NCBI GenBank assembly: GCA_903772945.1
Contig: CAICTM010001593.1
Span: 1-26,202, forward strand
Direction: 5' to 3'
DNA from: Seminavis robusta
Lineage: Eukaryota; Bacillariophyta; Bacillariophyceae; Naviculales; Naviculaceae
Length of the DNA stretch: 26,202 nucleotides
Under the pieces are notes generated by a model that did not search any database, had not been told where the DNA came from, and saw nothing but the letters and a program-made list of their open reading frames with translations. Below are positions 9,131 to 19,000 of this stretch, in pieces (position 1 is the first letter of the stretch; the number at the start of each line of letters is the position of its first letter). The position numbers were made by a program, and so were the translations under genes.

Positions 9131-12115
9131 ATGCCTCATCAGTCCAGGGGTTTTTGGTGTTGCGATCATTGTAAACTGCCTTGTGACTCTGTGGAAGAAG
9201 CCAAACAACACGAAGACCAGGAGTGCCAACAGAACCCAAATAAGCCGCAACAACAACGGCCGCAAGAGCAAGAACACAAATCAGAAGGAGAACAAGAACT
9301 CCAGCAGCAGCAACGGGCCCAATTGCCACAGCATCAACAAATACAGCAGCAGCAATTCCAGCCAGCTTTTTACCACCCTCAACGAGTTCCACCTGCGCAT
9401 TTTCCCGGATTTTATCCTCCAGCCATGGCTCCAGTTCCCAATTCTGCGGCTGCCACTGCCATCAAACAGGAAGGTGGGGGTAGCAGCTATGAACCACAGC
9501 CTGCCCGTCGGAAAACATTCCCTCTAATGGGGCTCAATGAACAAAGTCATATGAATGCTGATGATACCGTGGCTTGCCAGAGTCTGGAAGTTTTTGAAGC
9601 CAGCCAAAGAGAAATTTCGGATGAAGAACTACGGTCGCAGTTTGCGGGTCTGGCAATGGGGCAGCTAGGCCTACGCTGCATTCACTGCTCCAACAGCCCT
9701 CAATCACTCAGTGAAGCCACATATTTCCCTGGCAGTGCTGCTGGGATTGAATCAATGGCAGATGGAGTCAGATTGCTATCAGAAAGACATTTGAGAAAGT
9801 GCGACATGGCGCCTGCTTCCGTAAAAGATATCAATCAGCAAGCCACTGAAAAACGACGGTCCAACAACCAGGAACGGGGTTCTTCCTGGCAACAGGACGA
9901 CGAACGAAGTCGCTCGGCACTGAGAAACTGGTGCTTTCGGTTCTGTCAACGTCTGGGGATTGTAGACAAGGGACCGCACGGAAGAGGGCTTGTTTTCATT
10001 CAAAATCAGGGAGATATCATGCAGGGCCGAAGGCCCATGATGGGTGCTGATCCAATAGTGCCAACACCCATGGCCCGCCGACGGACTCACGATAGTGGCG
10101 AGTACCGCCCGGGGTATGACCCCTTTGTTGCTGCAGGAGGTGAGGGATACTACATGACACAGGAAGGACCAATGACGGCCCAATCCCCTCATAGGGGATT
10201 CCAACAACAGCAAGCAATGTCTCCTTTTGACATGACGGGAGGCTTTCCATTCTTTCAAGATGCTGTGGGAAGCTGGTCCTGCAAATACTGTAACCATATA
10301 CCGCCACCTTACAGAGAACCACAATGGAATTGGTCTGCACCCAATCACATGCCGCCCCCACCTCAATACGTAGACCAGCATCTGAACGTGTGCAGAGGCT
10401 ATCACCATTCACTGCAAAATCAACCTATTTTTCAGGGTGGAGCTCCTCAGTTCGCCTTTGGAACGCCACAGCAGTTTCAAGGTGCCTTCGGTGGTGGCGG
10501 CGGCGGCGGGAGTCAAGGCTGGGAGGGGCAAGGGCCAAGCAACCAAGCTCAGCCAATGTCGTTTGCTTATTCACAGCATGCCAACCCAGAGACCAGCACG
10601 CAACGATCCTACCCTTCCACGCCTCATCAGATGCCTGTGAGTGGGGGAGGTCCGGGGCCTGACTATGGCGATGCGCCCAGTCGCTTGGTCATGTCGCAGC
10701 CACGAGCTCCCATTGCCTCTAGTGCAGCGTCTCTTCGGCCTGATGCCAGTTCTGCGGTTCAACGTGCCATCGACTACTTGGCAACAACCGATAGAGAGGC
10801 TGCTTTCGCTGCAGGCGTTGCACCTGGCGACGAGACAGACCAGCTTGTACTAGAGGAAGACAAGCTGCTCCTCACAGACTACTTTTTCTATCTTATGAAG
10901 CAGCTTCGGCTGTGTCGCTTTTCAGAATCCGATCGAAAGACACGTGGGGGCAAACGGGAGAAGATTGTGATTGGCTTTGGAGGGCTTCAGTGCATCCATT
11001 GTTCCGAGGCAAACAATTCACGAAAGTTCTTCTGGAGCAATGTGGATCGATTAGCCAACAGCTTTGCAGAGATTCCGGGCCACATTCTGAAGTGTCGACA
11101 CTGTCCTCAGCAAACAAAGGATGCTTTGTACCAGTTGAAGCAACTGCATCCAGAGCAAATGGCTCGCCTGCCACGAGGGTCTCAAAAGGTTTTCTTCCGG
11201 CGCATGTGGCGACGTTTGCATGACGAGGATCCTCAGGCCGCCAGTCCCGGTCAATCAACGCCTCGACAGCAAGCTGCAGCGCCCGCTATTGGCGGTGACA
11301 TTGACACAAAGTTTCCGGCCGTAGCAACAAAAACGTCTGATACCTCCCCAAGTGCTACCAGTGGAAGCGAAGAGAGCATTCTATTAATGCAACGTTCCAC
11401 AAAAGAGGCTGCCAAGGCGCTGGCTGATTCACTGTCTATGAACTTCCCGCCGTCGCCAACATCTCGGGTGCTGTTGGCCATTCCCGAGGACAAGGAGTGG
11501 CTATCCGACACGGACTGCTTTACACGGCGGCAGATCGAGGTATTCTGTGCCACCCGAGAAGACGTTGATGTAGCTCGCAACGACCGCAAGTTTCCAGTGC
11601 ACGAGGGGCAGGTCGGGATCCGGTGCATCCACTGTGCGCTTGCAAAGCAGGGTGTCGGGGCTCGTGGCTCGGGTGTTGCTTACCCCTTCTCGGTAAGCGG
11701 CATTTACGAATCGGTGCGAGAGTTCCAACGGTTGCACTTGGACTCTTGCGAGAACCTGCCTGAGGACTTGAAAGCAAAGCTTGGTGACTTGAAAGGGTCG
11801 ACTTCGCTCAGCTCTGTTCTTCGCAAGTATTACGTTCTTGCCGCCAAAGCTCTCGGTTTGAAGGACACTCGGGATGGTATCCGGGCTGGCGCTGACTCTG
11901 TGCCGATTGGTTCTCAAGCTGCATTTGCTTTCTCGGACAGCGGATCCTCTGGCGGCATTAATGAAGAAATGCGCAGATCCATGAGCAATCCTCGCTCTTA
12001 TGGATCAGGAGCCGGGAGTCCCTCATCTGCTGTGACACCAATGGAGAGTCGCAAGCGCAAGTCACAGCATGAGTCGCCAGATAGTTCCGAGTTCAAGAGA
12101 CCTCACTCCTCCTAG
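9131..12115 (+). CDS. Large protein with five Cys/His (putative zinc-binding) modules, family of unknown function
   Basis: A 994-residue single-exon protein without a family name I can give. Two short fingers have the form C-x2-C ... H-x3/4-C: residues C11, C14, H27, C32 and C384, C387, H417, C421. Three longer modules share a G-[LI]-[RQ]-C-I-H-C core and a distal H-x3-C: C183/C186 with H220/C224, C621/C624 with H651/C655, C832/C835 with H869/C873. Modules 1 and 3 also share YFPGSAAGI- and YPFSVSGIY-type segments and end in a helix with LGI-D or LGL-D. Between them lie a Gln-rich stretch (about 38-76), proline/glycine-rich linkers, a Gly run (454-460) and a Ser-rich tail with SRKRKSQ (973-979), a likely nuclear signal. 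Zinc binding and a nuclear role are inferred; I recall similar GIRC-x2-C proteins as numerous in diatom genomes. The ATG at 9131 opens directly on the first finger. Confidence 0.85.
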   Translation: MPHQSRGFWCCDHCKLPCDSVEEAKQHEDQECQQNPNKPQQQRPQEQEHKSEGEQELQQQQRAQLPQHQQIQQQQFQPAFYHPQRVPPAHFPGFYPPAMAPVPNSAAATAIKQEGGGSSYEPQPARRKTFPLMGLNEQSHMNADDTVACQSLEVFEASQREISDEELRSQFAGLAMGQLGLRCIHCSNSPQSLSEATYFPGSAAGIESMADGVRLLSERHLRKCDMAPASVKDINQQATEKRRSNNQERGSSWQQDDERSRSALRNWCFRFCQRLGIVDKGPHGRGLVFIQNQGDIMQGRRPMMGADPIVPTPMARRRTHDSGEYRPGYDPFVAAGGEGYYMTQEGPMTAQSPHRGFQQQQAMSPFDMTGGFPFFQDAVGSWSCKYCNHIPPPYREPQWNWSAPNHMPPPPQYVDQHLNVCRGYHHSLQNQPIFQGGAPQFAFGTPQQFQGAFGGGGGGGSQGWEGQGPSNQAQPMSFAYSQHANPETSTQRSYPSTPHQMPVSGGGPGPDYGDAPSRLVMSQPRAPIASSAASLRPDASSAVQRAIDYLATTDREAAFAAGVAPGDETDQLVLEEDKLLLTDYFFYLMKQLRLCRFSESDRKTRGGKREKIVIGFGGLQCIHCSEANNSRKFFWSNVDRLANSFAEIPGHILKCRHCPQQTKDALYQLKQLHPEQMARLPRGSQKVFFRRMWRRLHDEDPQAASPGQSTPRQQAAAPAIGGDIDTKFPAVATKTSDTSPSATSGSEESILLMQRSTKEAAKALADSLSMNFPPSPTSRVLLAIPEDKEWLSDTDCFTRRQIEVFCATREDVDVARNDRKFPVHEGQVGIRCIHCALAKQGVGARGSGVAYPFSVSGIYESVREFQRLHLDSCENLPEDLKAKLGDLKGSTSLSSVLRKYYVLAAKALGLKDTRDGIRAGADSVPIGSQAAFAFSDSGSSGGINEEMRRSMSNPRSYGSGAGSPSSAVTPMESRKRKSQHESPDSSEFKRPHSS

Positions 12116-12535
12116 CCAGTTGCTTCCGAGTGGGCTCTTGCCAAAAAAAGCGGCACTGACCACGACTGACTCTGACGCCCCCCATCAATTGTTGTCGACA
12201 CTGCTCCTCCATTGTTGTTGACCACTGCAAGATATCTATGTTTGGGAATTACTACTGCTATAATGTTTGGCGTGCTACTGGGATATGGAATAGAAGCAAC
12301 GCCAATGATAGACTACTGCAATAATATATAAATGGAAGGCCAGCTAGTTGTCTACCACTTCACAGTGCTTTCACTAATAATCGGATATCCCTTATCCCAT
12401 GTACTAGCCAGACGGTTCAGGTGTATTGTTGTATGTGCGTGGATGGCTTGAATGGACCAACGCTGGAGGAAGTGACGATGAAATAGAATGTTGTGAGCCA
12501 TCTCCTGGTAACTGGTACCTGGTACTCTGTACTGG
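12116..12535. other. Intergenic region between convergent genes
   Basis: This 420-bp gap separates two convergent genes and should hold both 3' untranslated regions. I see no open frame of interest and no RNA gene. Near its right end (12511-12536) lies an ACTGGTACCTGGTACT segment of the GTAC-rich type scattered through other gaps of the window. Confidence 0.6.
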
Positions 12536-13000
12536 TTATGCAGCTTGTCTTGGCGCGGTCGACCTCCGCGCTACTGCTAGCTCTACGCTCATCTCAAATA
12601 CTTGATTTTCACCTTCAGCATTAACCGAGAATTGCACTGGTCGGTTCTTGGCAATCTGGATATGGCGCTGCAACAGACAACAGAGAGAAAATACATGAAA
12701 ATTGTGTGGTCAGTGAATTTGGTTATACCGATACCTGGTAGCCACTCGACTCGCCCCATAGTTGCATCCGATTTTTTTCACTCAACTAAAGAACCCAAAT
12801 CAATTACTACCCAATGAACTCACCTCGACCACCTTCAAAACATCCCTTTGCAAGTCCTCCATGTTGACTTTTTCCAGCAACTCGGATCCTCTTTGAGATG
12901 CCAGAATCACGCTTAATCTGTCCTTCGCGACTGACCGCGTTGTTGCTGTAGCGGCTGCTGTAGCACCGCCACCACTCATGAACTTGGCTATGAATGACAT
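12536..13000 (-). CDS. minE: Cell division topological specificity factor MinE, nuclear, spliced
   Basis: MinE stimulates the MinD ATPase and positions the division site of bacteria and of organelles derived from them. Two exons, 12824-13000 and 12536-12667, flank a 156-bp intron with consensus GTGAGT donor and a pyrimidine-rich TTGCAG acceptor. The product has 102 residues (E. coli MinE has 88). Residues 1-9 (MSFIAKFMS) resemble the bacterial membrane-binding helix; SVAKDRLSVILASQR (23-37) matches the conserved anti-MinCD segment (compare IAKERLQIIV); DLQRDVLKVVE leads to the splice junction. Exon 2 gives the topological-specificity beta strands (RHIQI, PVQFSV, FEMSVEL), so the intron lies between the two functional domains. 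An in-frame TAG lies 12 nt upstream of the ATG, so this start is firm unless there is an unseen 5' exon. There is no signal peptide and so no diatom-type plastid presequence; a mitochondrial site is possible. No MinD or MinC is in the window. Confidence 0.92.
12668..12823 (-). other. Intron of minE
   Basis: This 156-bp phase-0 intron has donor GTGAGT and acceptor TTTTCTCTCTGTTGTCTGTTGCAG-type context (long pyrimidine tract before CAG ending at 12668). Without splicing the frame would read seven more codons and stop, losing the topological-specificity domain. Its presence shows that the gene is eukaryotic rather than a bacterial contaminant. Confidence 0.88.
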
Positions 13001-14097
13001 GACTCTTTCCTATTGGCAACTTGCAGGTGACTTGACTTCTTTGTTACGGAGAAAGATGATGGATGCTGTTGATGTGTGCGTGAGAGAATGTGAGAATTGC
13101 ACCGGCAGCGTCTATTTTTGAAAGCACCTCAAATCACAATAATATTATACATTTTAACTATTTTTGCTAAAGGGGATGGGCAAATCTTGCAATAGCCTTG
13201 TATTGTAATGGATGTGACTCGCTAAAATCAGTTAAAAAGACGAAATTCGTATTTTGCCAGAAGATAAATTTATTTGGATTAGATTGGATTGCATTGCATT
13301 GAATTGGATTGAATTGGATTGAATTGGATTCCAATTAGTACTGTTATGTATATAGTAAACTGTAATTCAATGCAATCCAATTTAATCCAATGCAATCCAA
13401 TCAAATCCAATAGAGAAAAACAGCCAAAGTAAAAGATTGGCTTTGGGCACACAATTTTTACAAAAACGCTCTAACAAATTCAACACAGAGCCATGGCCAA
13501 GTTTGCTCATCCCCAAACTACGGTAGCTACAGTAGTTTAGAGCTTCTCGCCTGTAACTCCATTTGGAGCTCCACCAAACTTTGCTTGCTATACCGCTTCA
13601 GTACCACCCACGGTAGCATAGCCCGCAACCACAGTCCTTGCCATTCGGTTGCACGCAAAACCTTGACAAGTGTAACTAACTCGGTGGTACCAGGTACCAG
13701 TGGCAACTACAAAGGAAAGCAAAGCGCAATTCTTAAAAGACCTTATAGCCAGGAAGACTCAGGTCGTCTGTGATGAAGGCGGCCTCCCGATTAGCCTGCT
13801 TTTCGTGGACCCCAATTATCCTTCGTTGACGGCGGTAAGCGGTAGGCCCTTCTTTTACCGGTAGGCAGCCGAGTGCGTCCCCGCCCATCCCATGCTGTAC
13901 CTGTTCTCTCGTCAACTTCGTCTCGTATTCATGGATCCAAAGATCGTTCGACTAGTTTTGGTAGGTAACGATGAGCTTGCGTTTTACCTCGGCTCTAGAG
14001 GCAGTCGAGTGGGGAGAGCAAGGTTGAGCCTGCCAGAATTGCTGTACGCTACTTGTAGCAACATTATGATAACCTTCGTTGCCTTCCCCTCATTCCT
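13001..14097. other. Intergenic region between minE and DPH7
   Basis: No gene is supported. The minE end (13001-13130) looks like a 5' untranslated leader and promoter region on the minus strand. The middle is AT-rich and carries the foldback at 13273-13411 (separate entry). The remainder includes a GGTACCAGGTACC palindrome at 13681-13704 and short open frames (13733-13915 minus, 13892-14140 plus) without family resemblance. Confidence 0.6.
13273..13411. repeat. AT-rich foldback: inverted repeat with 47-bp arms built of GGATT units
   Basis: The left arm 13273-13319 and the right arm 13365-13411 are inverted copies that match at about 41 of 47 positions by my alignment. Both are made of short GGATT/GCATT/GAATT units, so each arm is also a degenerate tandem repeat of about 10 bp. 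The spacer of about 45 bp continues the left-arm units for one copy. It could be a foldback or miniature inverted-repeat element, or a simple-sequence tract that duplicated in inverted orientation. I see no clear target-site duplication. Confidence 0.7.
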
Positions 14098-15342
14098 TCA
14101 AGCAGCCACCGTGTCCCACAAGAAAGCAGCCTTGTCATAAAAGGAGCAGCTGGCTGCAGCCTCAAAATATCCCTCTCGTGTGGGATGGTTACAGACGAGC
14201 CAGTCAGCTCCATATGCCATGCTCTTGTGTTCTGTAAACTGTTTGGTGGCTGTCAAAACGAAGCGTGGATTGTGGTCAGTATCATTGAGTTGATCCATTT
14301 TGACAATGCGACAGCCTCCATGCATGGCAGCCACCAGCAACCTGTCATCCTCCAAGGGATGCCATTTGATTCTCCAAATGCCACCTCCCAAGGGAGCACT
14401 TTTCCCCATGGGCTTGTTTTTGGAAGACAGAGCCCGGACATCGTAAATGCCAATGGTTTCGTCGTAGCTTCCACAGGCCACCAGATTGTCGTTTGTGGGA
14501 TGTGGTGAAATGACCGTCACACCAGCCTCAAAGTGATTTCCAAGTACCTGCATGGGCCGCGTGGTAGCTCGTGTGTCCCACAGTTTTAATTTGGCATCAT
14601 CTCCTCCTGTCATGATGGCATGATGATTGCCCACAAAGGAAGCTGCCCATACTTCCGACGGAGTGTTGAATAATGTGTGTGCCAGCCAGGAGGATTCTTC
14701 AAAAAGTTGTGGATTGTGATTATTTGGTTGAAAGCAACAATTGTGGAGTTTGACAATGCCGTTGGAATAGGAAGACAAAATCTGTCTCGACGAAGATACA
14801 TCATCTGTGGCAGTACTGGTCTTGTCCCAACTCAGCGCCAAACATAATGAAGATGGATCCGAGGGATCTCTGTCAAGATTCGTATTGGACACCATTTTCA
14901 ATTTTAATGGTTGACTTTCTTCTTGTTGTTGTTCTTCTTCTTGAGAAAGCAACAGGGAATGAATGGAAATATCTCCACTGGAATGAGCCGCTGCAAAGTA
15001 ATAGCCAGATTCACCAAAACTTTTGCTTGAGTGTGACGGCAGATGAATCCATTTTCCATCTAGAATTCCCGACAGATTGGTGGTAGGAATGGAGCTCCCA
15101 AATCGCAGAGGAAAGGACAAGTTGCTACTGTGTTGAAAGTCAGGAACCTTGACGGGGAAGAGATCCAAGCGGCCTTGACGAGATCCATCGCTCTGCAGTT
15201 CGTAGCATGCTACCACCAAAGGCCATACTCGACGACCTGAGGGCAGCTCCACAGGCTCCGAGATGGTCTCGAGACTGCAAGGATTCATCGGCATCTCGAT
15301 ATGATCCATCGTTATGGTGCCAGTAAGAGGATCGAATCCCAT
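14098..15342 (-). CDS. DPH7: Diphthine methyl ester hydrolase, WD40 protein (DPH7/WDR85 type)
   Basis: DPH7 removes a methyl ester from the diphthine intermediate on elongation factor 2, allowing the final amidation to diphthamide, in the cytosol. The single-exon product has 414 residues, close to the family size. WD40 units are visible as IMTGGDDAKLKLWDTR (243-258), VACGSYDETIGIYDVR (288-303) and the C-terminal AASCSFYDKAAFLWDT (396-411). Family-typical stretches are GGGIWRIKWHP (319-329), AAMHGGCRIVKM (338-349) and SMAYGADW (374-381). The N-terminal part is less conserved, with a Gln/Glu-rich loop at 134-143 that falls between blades. The start at 15342 is the first ATG in frame. It is divergent from the chromatin gene that begins at 16038. 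None of the other diphthamide genes is in the window. Confidence 0.9.
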   Translation of the reverse strand: MGFDPLTGTITMDHIEMPMNPCSLETISEPVELPSGRRVWPLVVACYELQSDGSRQGRLDLFPVKVPDFQHSSNLSFPLRFGSSIPTTNLSGILDGKWIHLPSHSSKSFGESGYYFAAAHSSGDISIHSLLLSQEEEQQQEESQPLKLKMVSNTNLDRDPSDPSSLCLALSWDKTSTATDDVSSSRQILSSYSNGIVKLHNCCFQPNNHNPQLFEESSWLAHTLFNTPSEVWAASFVGNHHAIMTGGDDAKLKLWDTRATTRPMQVLGNHFEAGVTVISPHPTNDNLVACGSYDETIGIYDVRALSSKNKPMGKSAPLGGGIWRIKWHPLEDDRLLVAAMHGGCRIVKMDQLNDTDHNPRFVLTATKQFTEHKSMAYGADWLVCNHPTREGYFEAAASCSFYDKAAFLWDTVAA

Positions 15343-16037
15343 GCTAATAACAGCGCAAACAGATAAGAATCCTCCTGGCTGGCTATATAGCTACCGGTAG
15401 GGAAGCGGCTGCTACCAAAGAAAAGTGAGGCTGTGCTTTATATAACGCTCGTCCCATGAAAGGTTTCGACAGTATCCGACCTTTGGCTTTTGCCAACCGA
15501 TCCAAATGCCGAAAGGATGGCGACTGCTTCGCTTTTGTTGAATGTTGAACGCCTTGCTGCCGAATCCAGCAGGATCCAGATGCTTTCTCAATGGTTGTTT
15601 GCTTGGACGGGGCTACCATACGTACGGTAGTGGAGGCAAGAGACTCCACAAATGCAGTTCCAAAGATTGTTTTTACAGCTTCTCTGGCTAGCTTGTAAAG
15701 GTTTGAAAAATTGCACACAAAGTAGAAGTTATTTGCTACATTTATCTGCATTTTCACTAAAATTAACAATACAAGTATGTATTAAAAAACCACAAAACGT
15801 TTGATAATTTATGTAATTTGACCAAAGACGCCGCAAAGAGGTCAAATCAGCCAAAGATTCATGTTCATCAGACACCGACTTCGGGCACGCAACCCACGAC
15901 GACACTCGATCGACTTGGTGTTGATCAAAAAATAAATATACCCAGACCTGAAAGGGTACAGTCGTACAGAGAGTCGGAACATCGATCCCTTGGGTGCAAG
16001 ATCAGGTATTATTAGTTACTAGCTAGGCCAACATACC
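15343..16037. other. Divergent intergenic region between DPH7 and the DDT/WHIM gene
   Basis: This 695-bp gap holds the 5' regions of two head-to-head genes. The minus-strand open frame 15383-15769 has no recognisable family pattern. The stretch 15700-15815 is AT-rich. No clear core promoter motif stands out. Confidence 0.55.
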
Positions 16038-19000
16038 ATGGCCGACGAAGGCGGTGTGGCTCATGCCGTGGACGAGAAGGAGAAGCGTCGGCGCAAGCAG
16101 GCGAACCGGATGGGCAAAGTGCTATCCAAAGTGTGGGCATTGAAGGGATCGGAGGCCTTTCAAGAAGAACGACACGCCGCCAGCAAGGAAGGACACGCAC
16201 TGGACTTGACCACTATTGGACAAAAGATTGACGCCCAAAAGTATCGACTCGGCAAGCACGGCTGGGAGGATTTCGCCAGGGATCTGGGTGGAGTTTACAA
16301 TCGACACATTGCTCGGTACGTACAGTCAGAACATGGCATCCAATAGATCAAACAGCAAAAGCAATCCTTCGTCTTATCCCTTCACTTCTTTCTATTTTTT
16401 GTTTCTTCTTTGGATACGTAATTATAGCAAAACCAAACACGCCAAGCAAGCAGCCATCCATATTCAGACCGTCAAGGACTTGTTGGGCCACAGAGACAAA
16501 TCCCTGGCAGATTTAGCCAAAGGATTCACACCCTCCGAGGCTCCCGTATCCAGTAGTTTGAAAAAACGCAAAGCTTCGGAAGACCTCGAAAACAATCGTA
16601 TCACTCGCAAGAGACCCTCCACCGCACAACCAGCCGGTGGCGGGGATCAGGAGGGTGAATTGACACTCAAAGATCGAGAAGTACGAGCATTGGAATCGCT
16701 GGAAGCATTTATCGAAGAAAATGGAGGATCCAAGGAACAAGTCGCTGGATTCCGCTCCAGAGTTACACGAAAACCATCCGATCGACGATACGATATCAAT
16801 TTCTACAATTCGTCAGGAAGGCGATTCCGATCCATGGTGGAAGTGGGCAGGTTCCTCAATATCATCAAGGCAGATAGTAGACCCAAACGAAAAGCCACTT
16901 TCAACAAGAAGAAACCAAAAACTTCCAGAGAAAAGGAAAACGAGAAGAAAAAACTCAGACGGGAATTGGAACGACTGCGCAAAGCACATCAACGTGCTAT
17001 CAAATCATTGGACGATTTTATCAATGATCAAAAGGAATCACGATACCCCATGGAGGATCTCATATTAATGGAAGAAGATGAAGCACAGCACGGAAAGAAA
17101 CCCATCACACAATCCACATGTACCGCGGCGAGGATACCCGATATCAAGGGATTCCCAGACATTCCACAACATTGCATCCCCGATTTACTCATGACGTGGG
17201 ATTTCCTCTGTACCTTTCACAAAACACTCAATTTGGAACCCATATCCTTGGATGACTTTGCATCGGCACTCACCTACAAACCCCCCGAAGATGTTAATGG
17301 GGATGACATTCAAGCTCCACCCGTGTATCTCGCCGAGGCACATTTGGGCCTCTTGAAATTGTTGGTCAGCGATCGACAGAGCGACGAATGGTGGTGGTCC
17401 ATACTCGAAACGCAAGAGACGGAAAATCCAGAGGCCAAGATTTTGGCTGCAGAAGAAAAGGAAGAAGATGGCAAGGCGGCAGCCATCAAAGTCGACATGG
17501 AGGCGTTGTTGGCCGACGATGAAGATCCACTCATCACTAACAGTTGGCTGGCATCGTTGGAGGATGTCGGCAAAATGAATAGTACACAGGCGGATGCCCT
17601 AACGAATGCCATCAAGACGGCGTTGCACGTCGTGGCGAATAAATGGGTGGGTGCCTACTTGCGAAAGGCATTGAAAATGTTGAAACAAAACGATCTGAAA
17701 GACACCAAACGGGCCATTGTGTGGCTTGTGGAAAAGGTCAAGGAAGCTCGACCGGATTTGTCCAGTAGGAGTGTCAGAGAAAGCCGAATGATGGAAATCA
17801 GGGCAAAGGTCGTTGAAGATGCCAAGCAGCAAATGGACAAACTGGAAGCATCGGCTCCGATCGTCAAAGAAGAAGATCTGGTGTCCGATGTTGAAGAGTC
17901 CGATGAAGAGAGTGATGACTCGGACGACGAGGAAATGGGGGACGCAGAAAAACAAGGCAGCAAAAAAGCGGGCGATGCAGATGCCAAGGACGATTCCGAA
18001 ATGCCGTCATCGTACATCCCACCACGACCATCCCCTACGTTGGTGGATCTACTGCTCCCGCCATTCAAACCAAACCAAAACTCGGAGTTCTTGAATCCGT
18101 TCACATGGTCGCAATTAGCTGGTGGTGCGGCGTGCAGGATTCTCCATCGAATGAAACGACTGCGAAATGAAGTGGACGATGCTTTGCGTGCCAGCCACGA
18201 TTTGCCACAACTTACAGTTGCTCAGCGCAGGGAGCGAGAGGCTGTTTCGGCTTCTCGGATATTTACTGAGTGCTGCGCAGTGATTGACGGCGAGAGTCCG
18301 GGCGAAACCGCAGTGAAACACTTGTGCTCGGGAGACGATTATTTGGACCTAGCCCCCATTCAACGCCTTTGCATTTTGAGAATCATGATTGAAGCTGCGT
18401 ATGACACAGTTCGAGTGCAGCAAGTAGTGGACGGGAACTTTAAGCAGCGCATCAATGCCCTGAAGGCCTTGGAAGCCGAGGAACGAAAGGCCAAGAGTGA
18501 CGCCAAGAAGAAGGCCACCGCTGCAGAAAAGGCAGCCCGAGAACAGCTGACGGCTGAAGTCCAAAATAAGTTTTTGGAGGAAAAGCGAGCAGAAATCCGA
18601 AAAGTGAACGAAGGATCAAATGAGTTCACAGAAGAGTTTATGGAGTCTTTGGCTGACGACGACATTCTCGAGGATGAGGAGATCAAGGCTGACTATACCG
18701 CTCTTCCAGGCCCCGAAAGCTTTAGCAAGATCGAGGTCAACAAGATGGTGGCCCGGATGCAGCAAGAGGCTGCGTTCGAAACCCATTCCGTCAGAGTACT
18801 GACCATGGAGGAGCTGCTCGAGCAAGAGAAGGAGCAGTTGAAGGCAATGGAAGAACAGCTTGCGAATCTTGTAGCTGAGAACCCGGACACCGACGCCATG
18901 GACCGAGACACATCGAGGGCAATTGACAGGCTGAAACGAAACGTGGAAAAAGCCAAGGAAGCAACTGAAACACTGCCAGAAAATAGACAATCTGCCATAC

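Noticed and set aside
9021-9392. Minus-strand open frame rich in Leu, Val and Ala that looks like a membrane protein
   Set aside because: It is antisense to the Gln-rich start of the 9131-12115 gene; CAG/CAA-rich sequence read backwards gives hydrophobic residues. It has no family pattern.
12536-13000. Possibility that minE is bacterial contamination or part of a bacterial min operon
   Set aside because: The gene contains a consensus spliceosomal intron, has no minC or minD beside it and sits among clear eukaryotic genes.
13892-14140. 82-codon plus-strand open frame overlapping the DPH7 3' end
   Set aside because: No family match and overlaps a solid gene on the other strand.
15383-15769. 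128-codon minus-strand open frame between DPH7 and the DDT/WHIM gene
   Set aside because: No recognisable family and located in a divergent promoter region.
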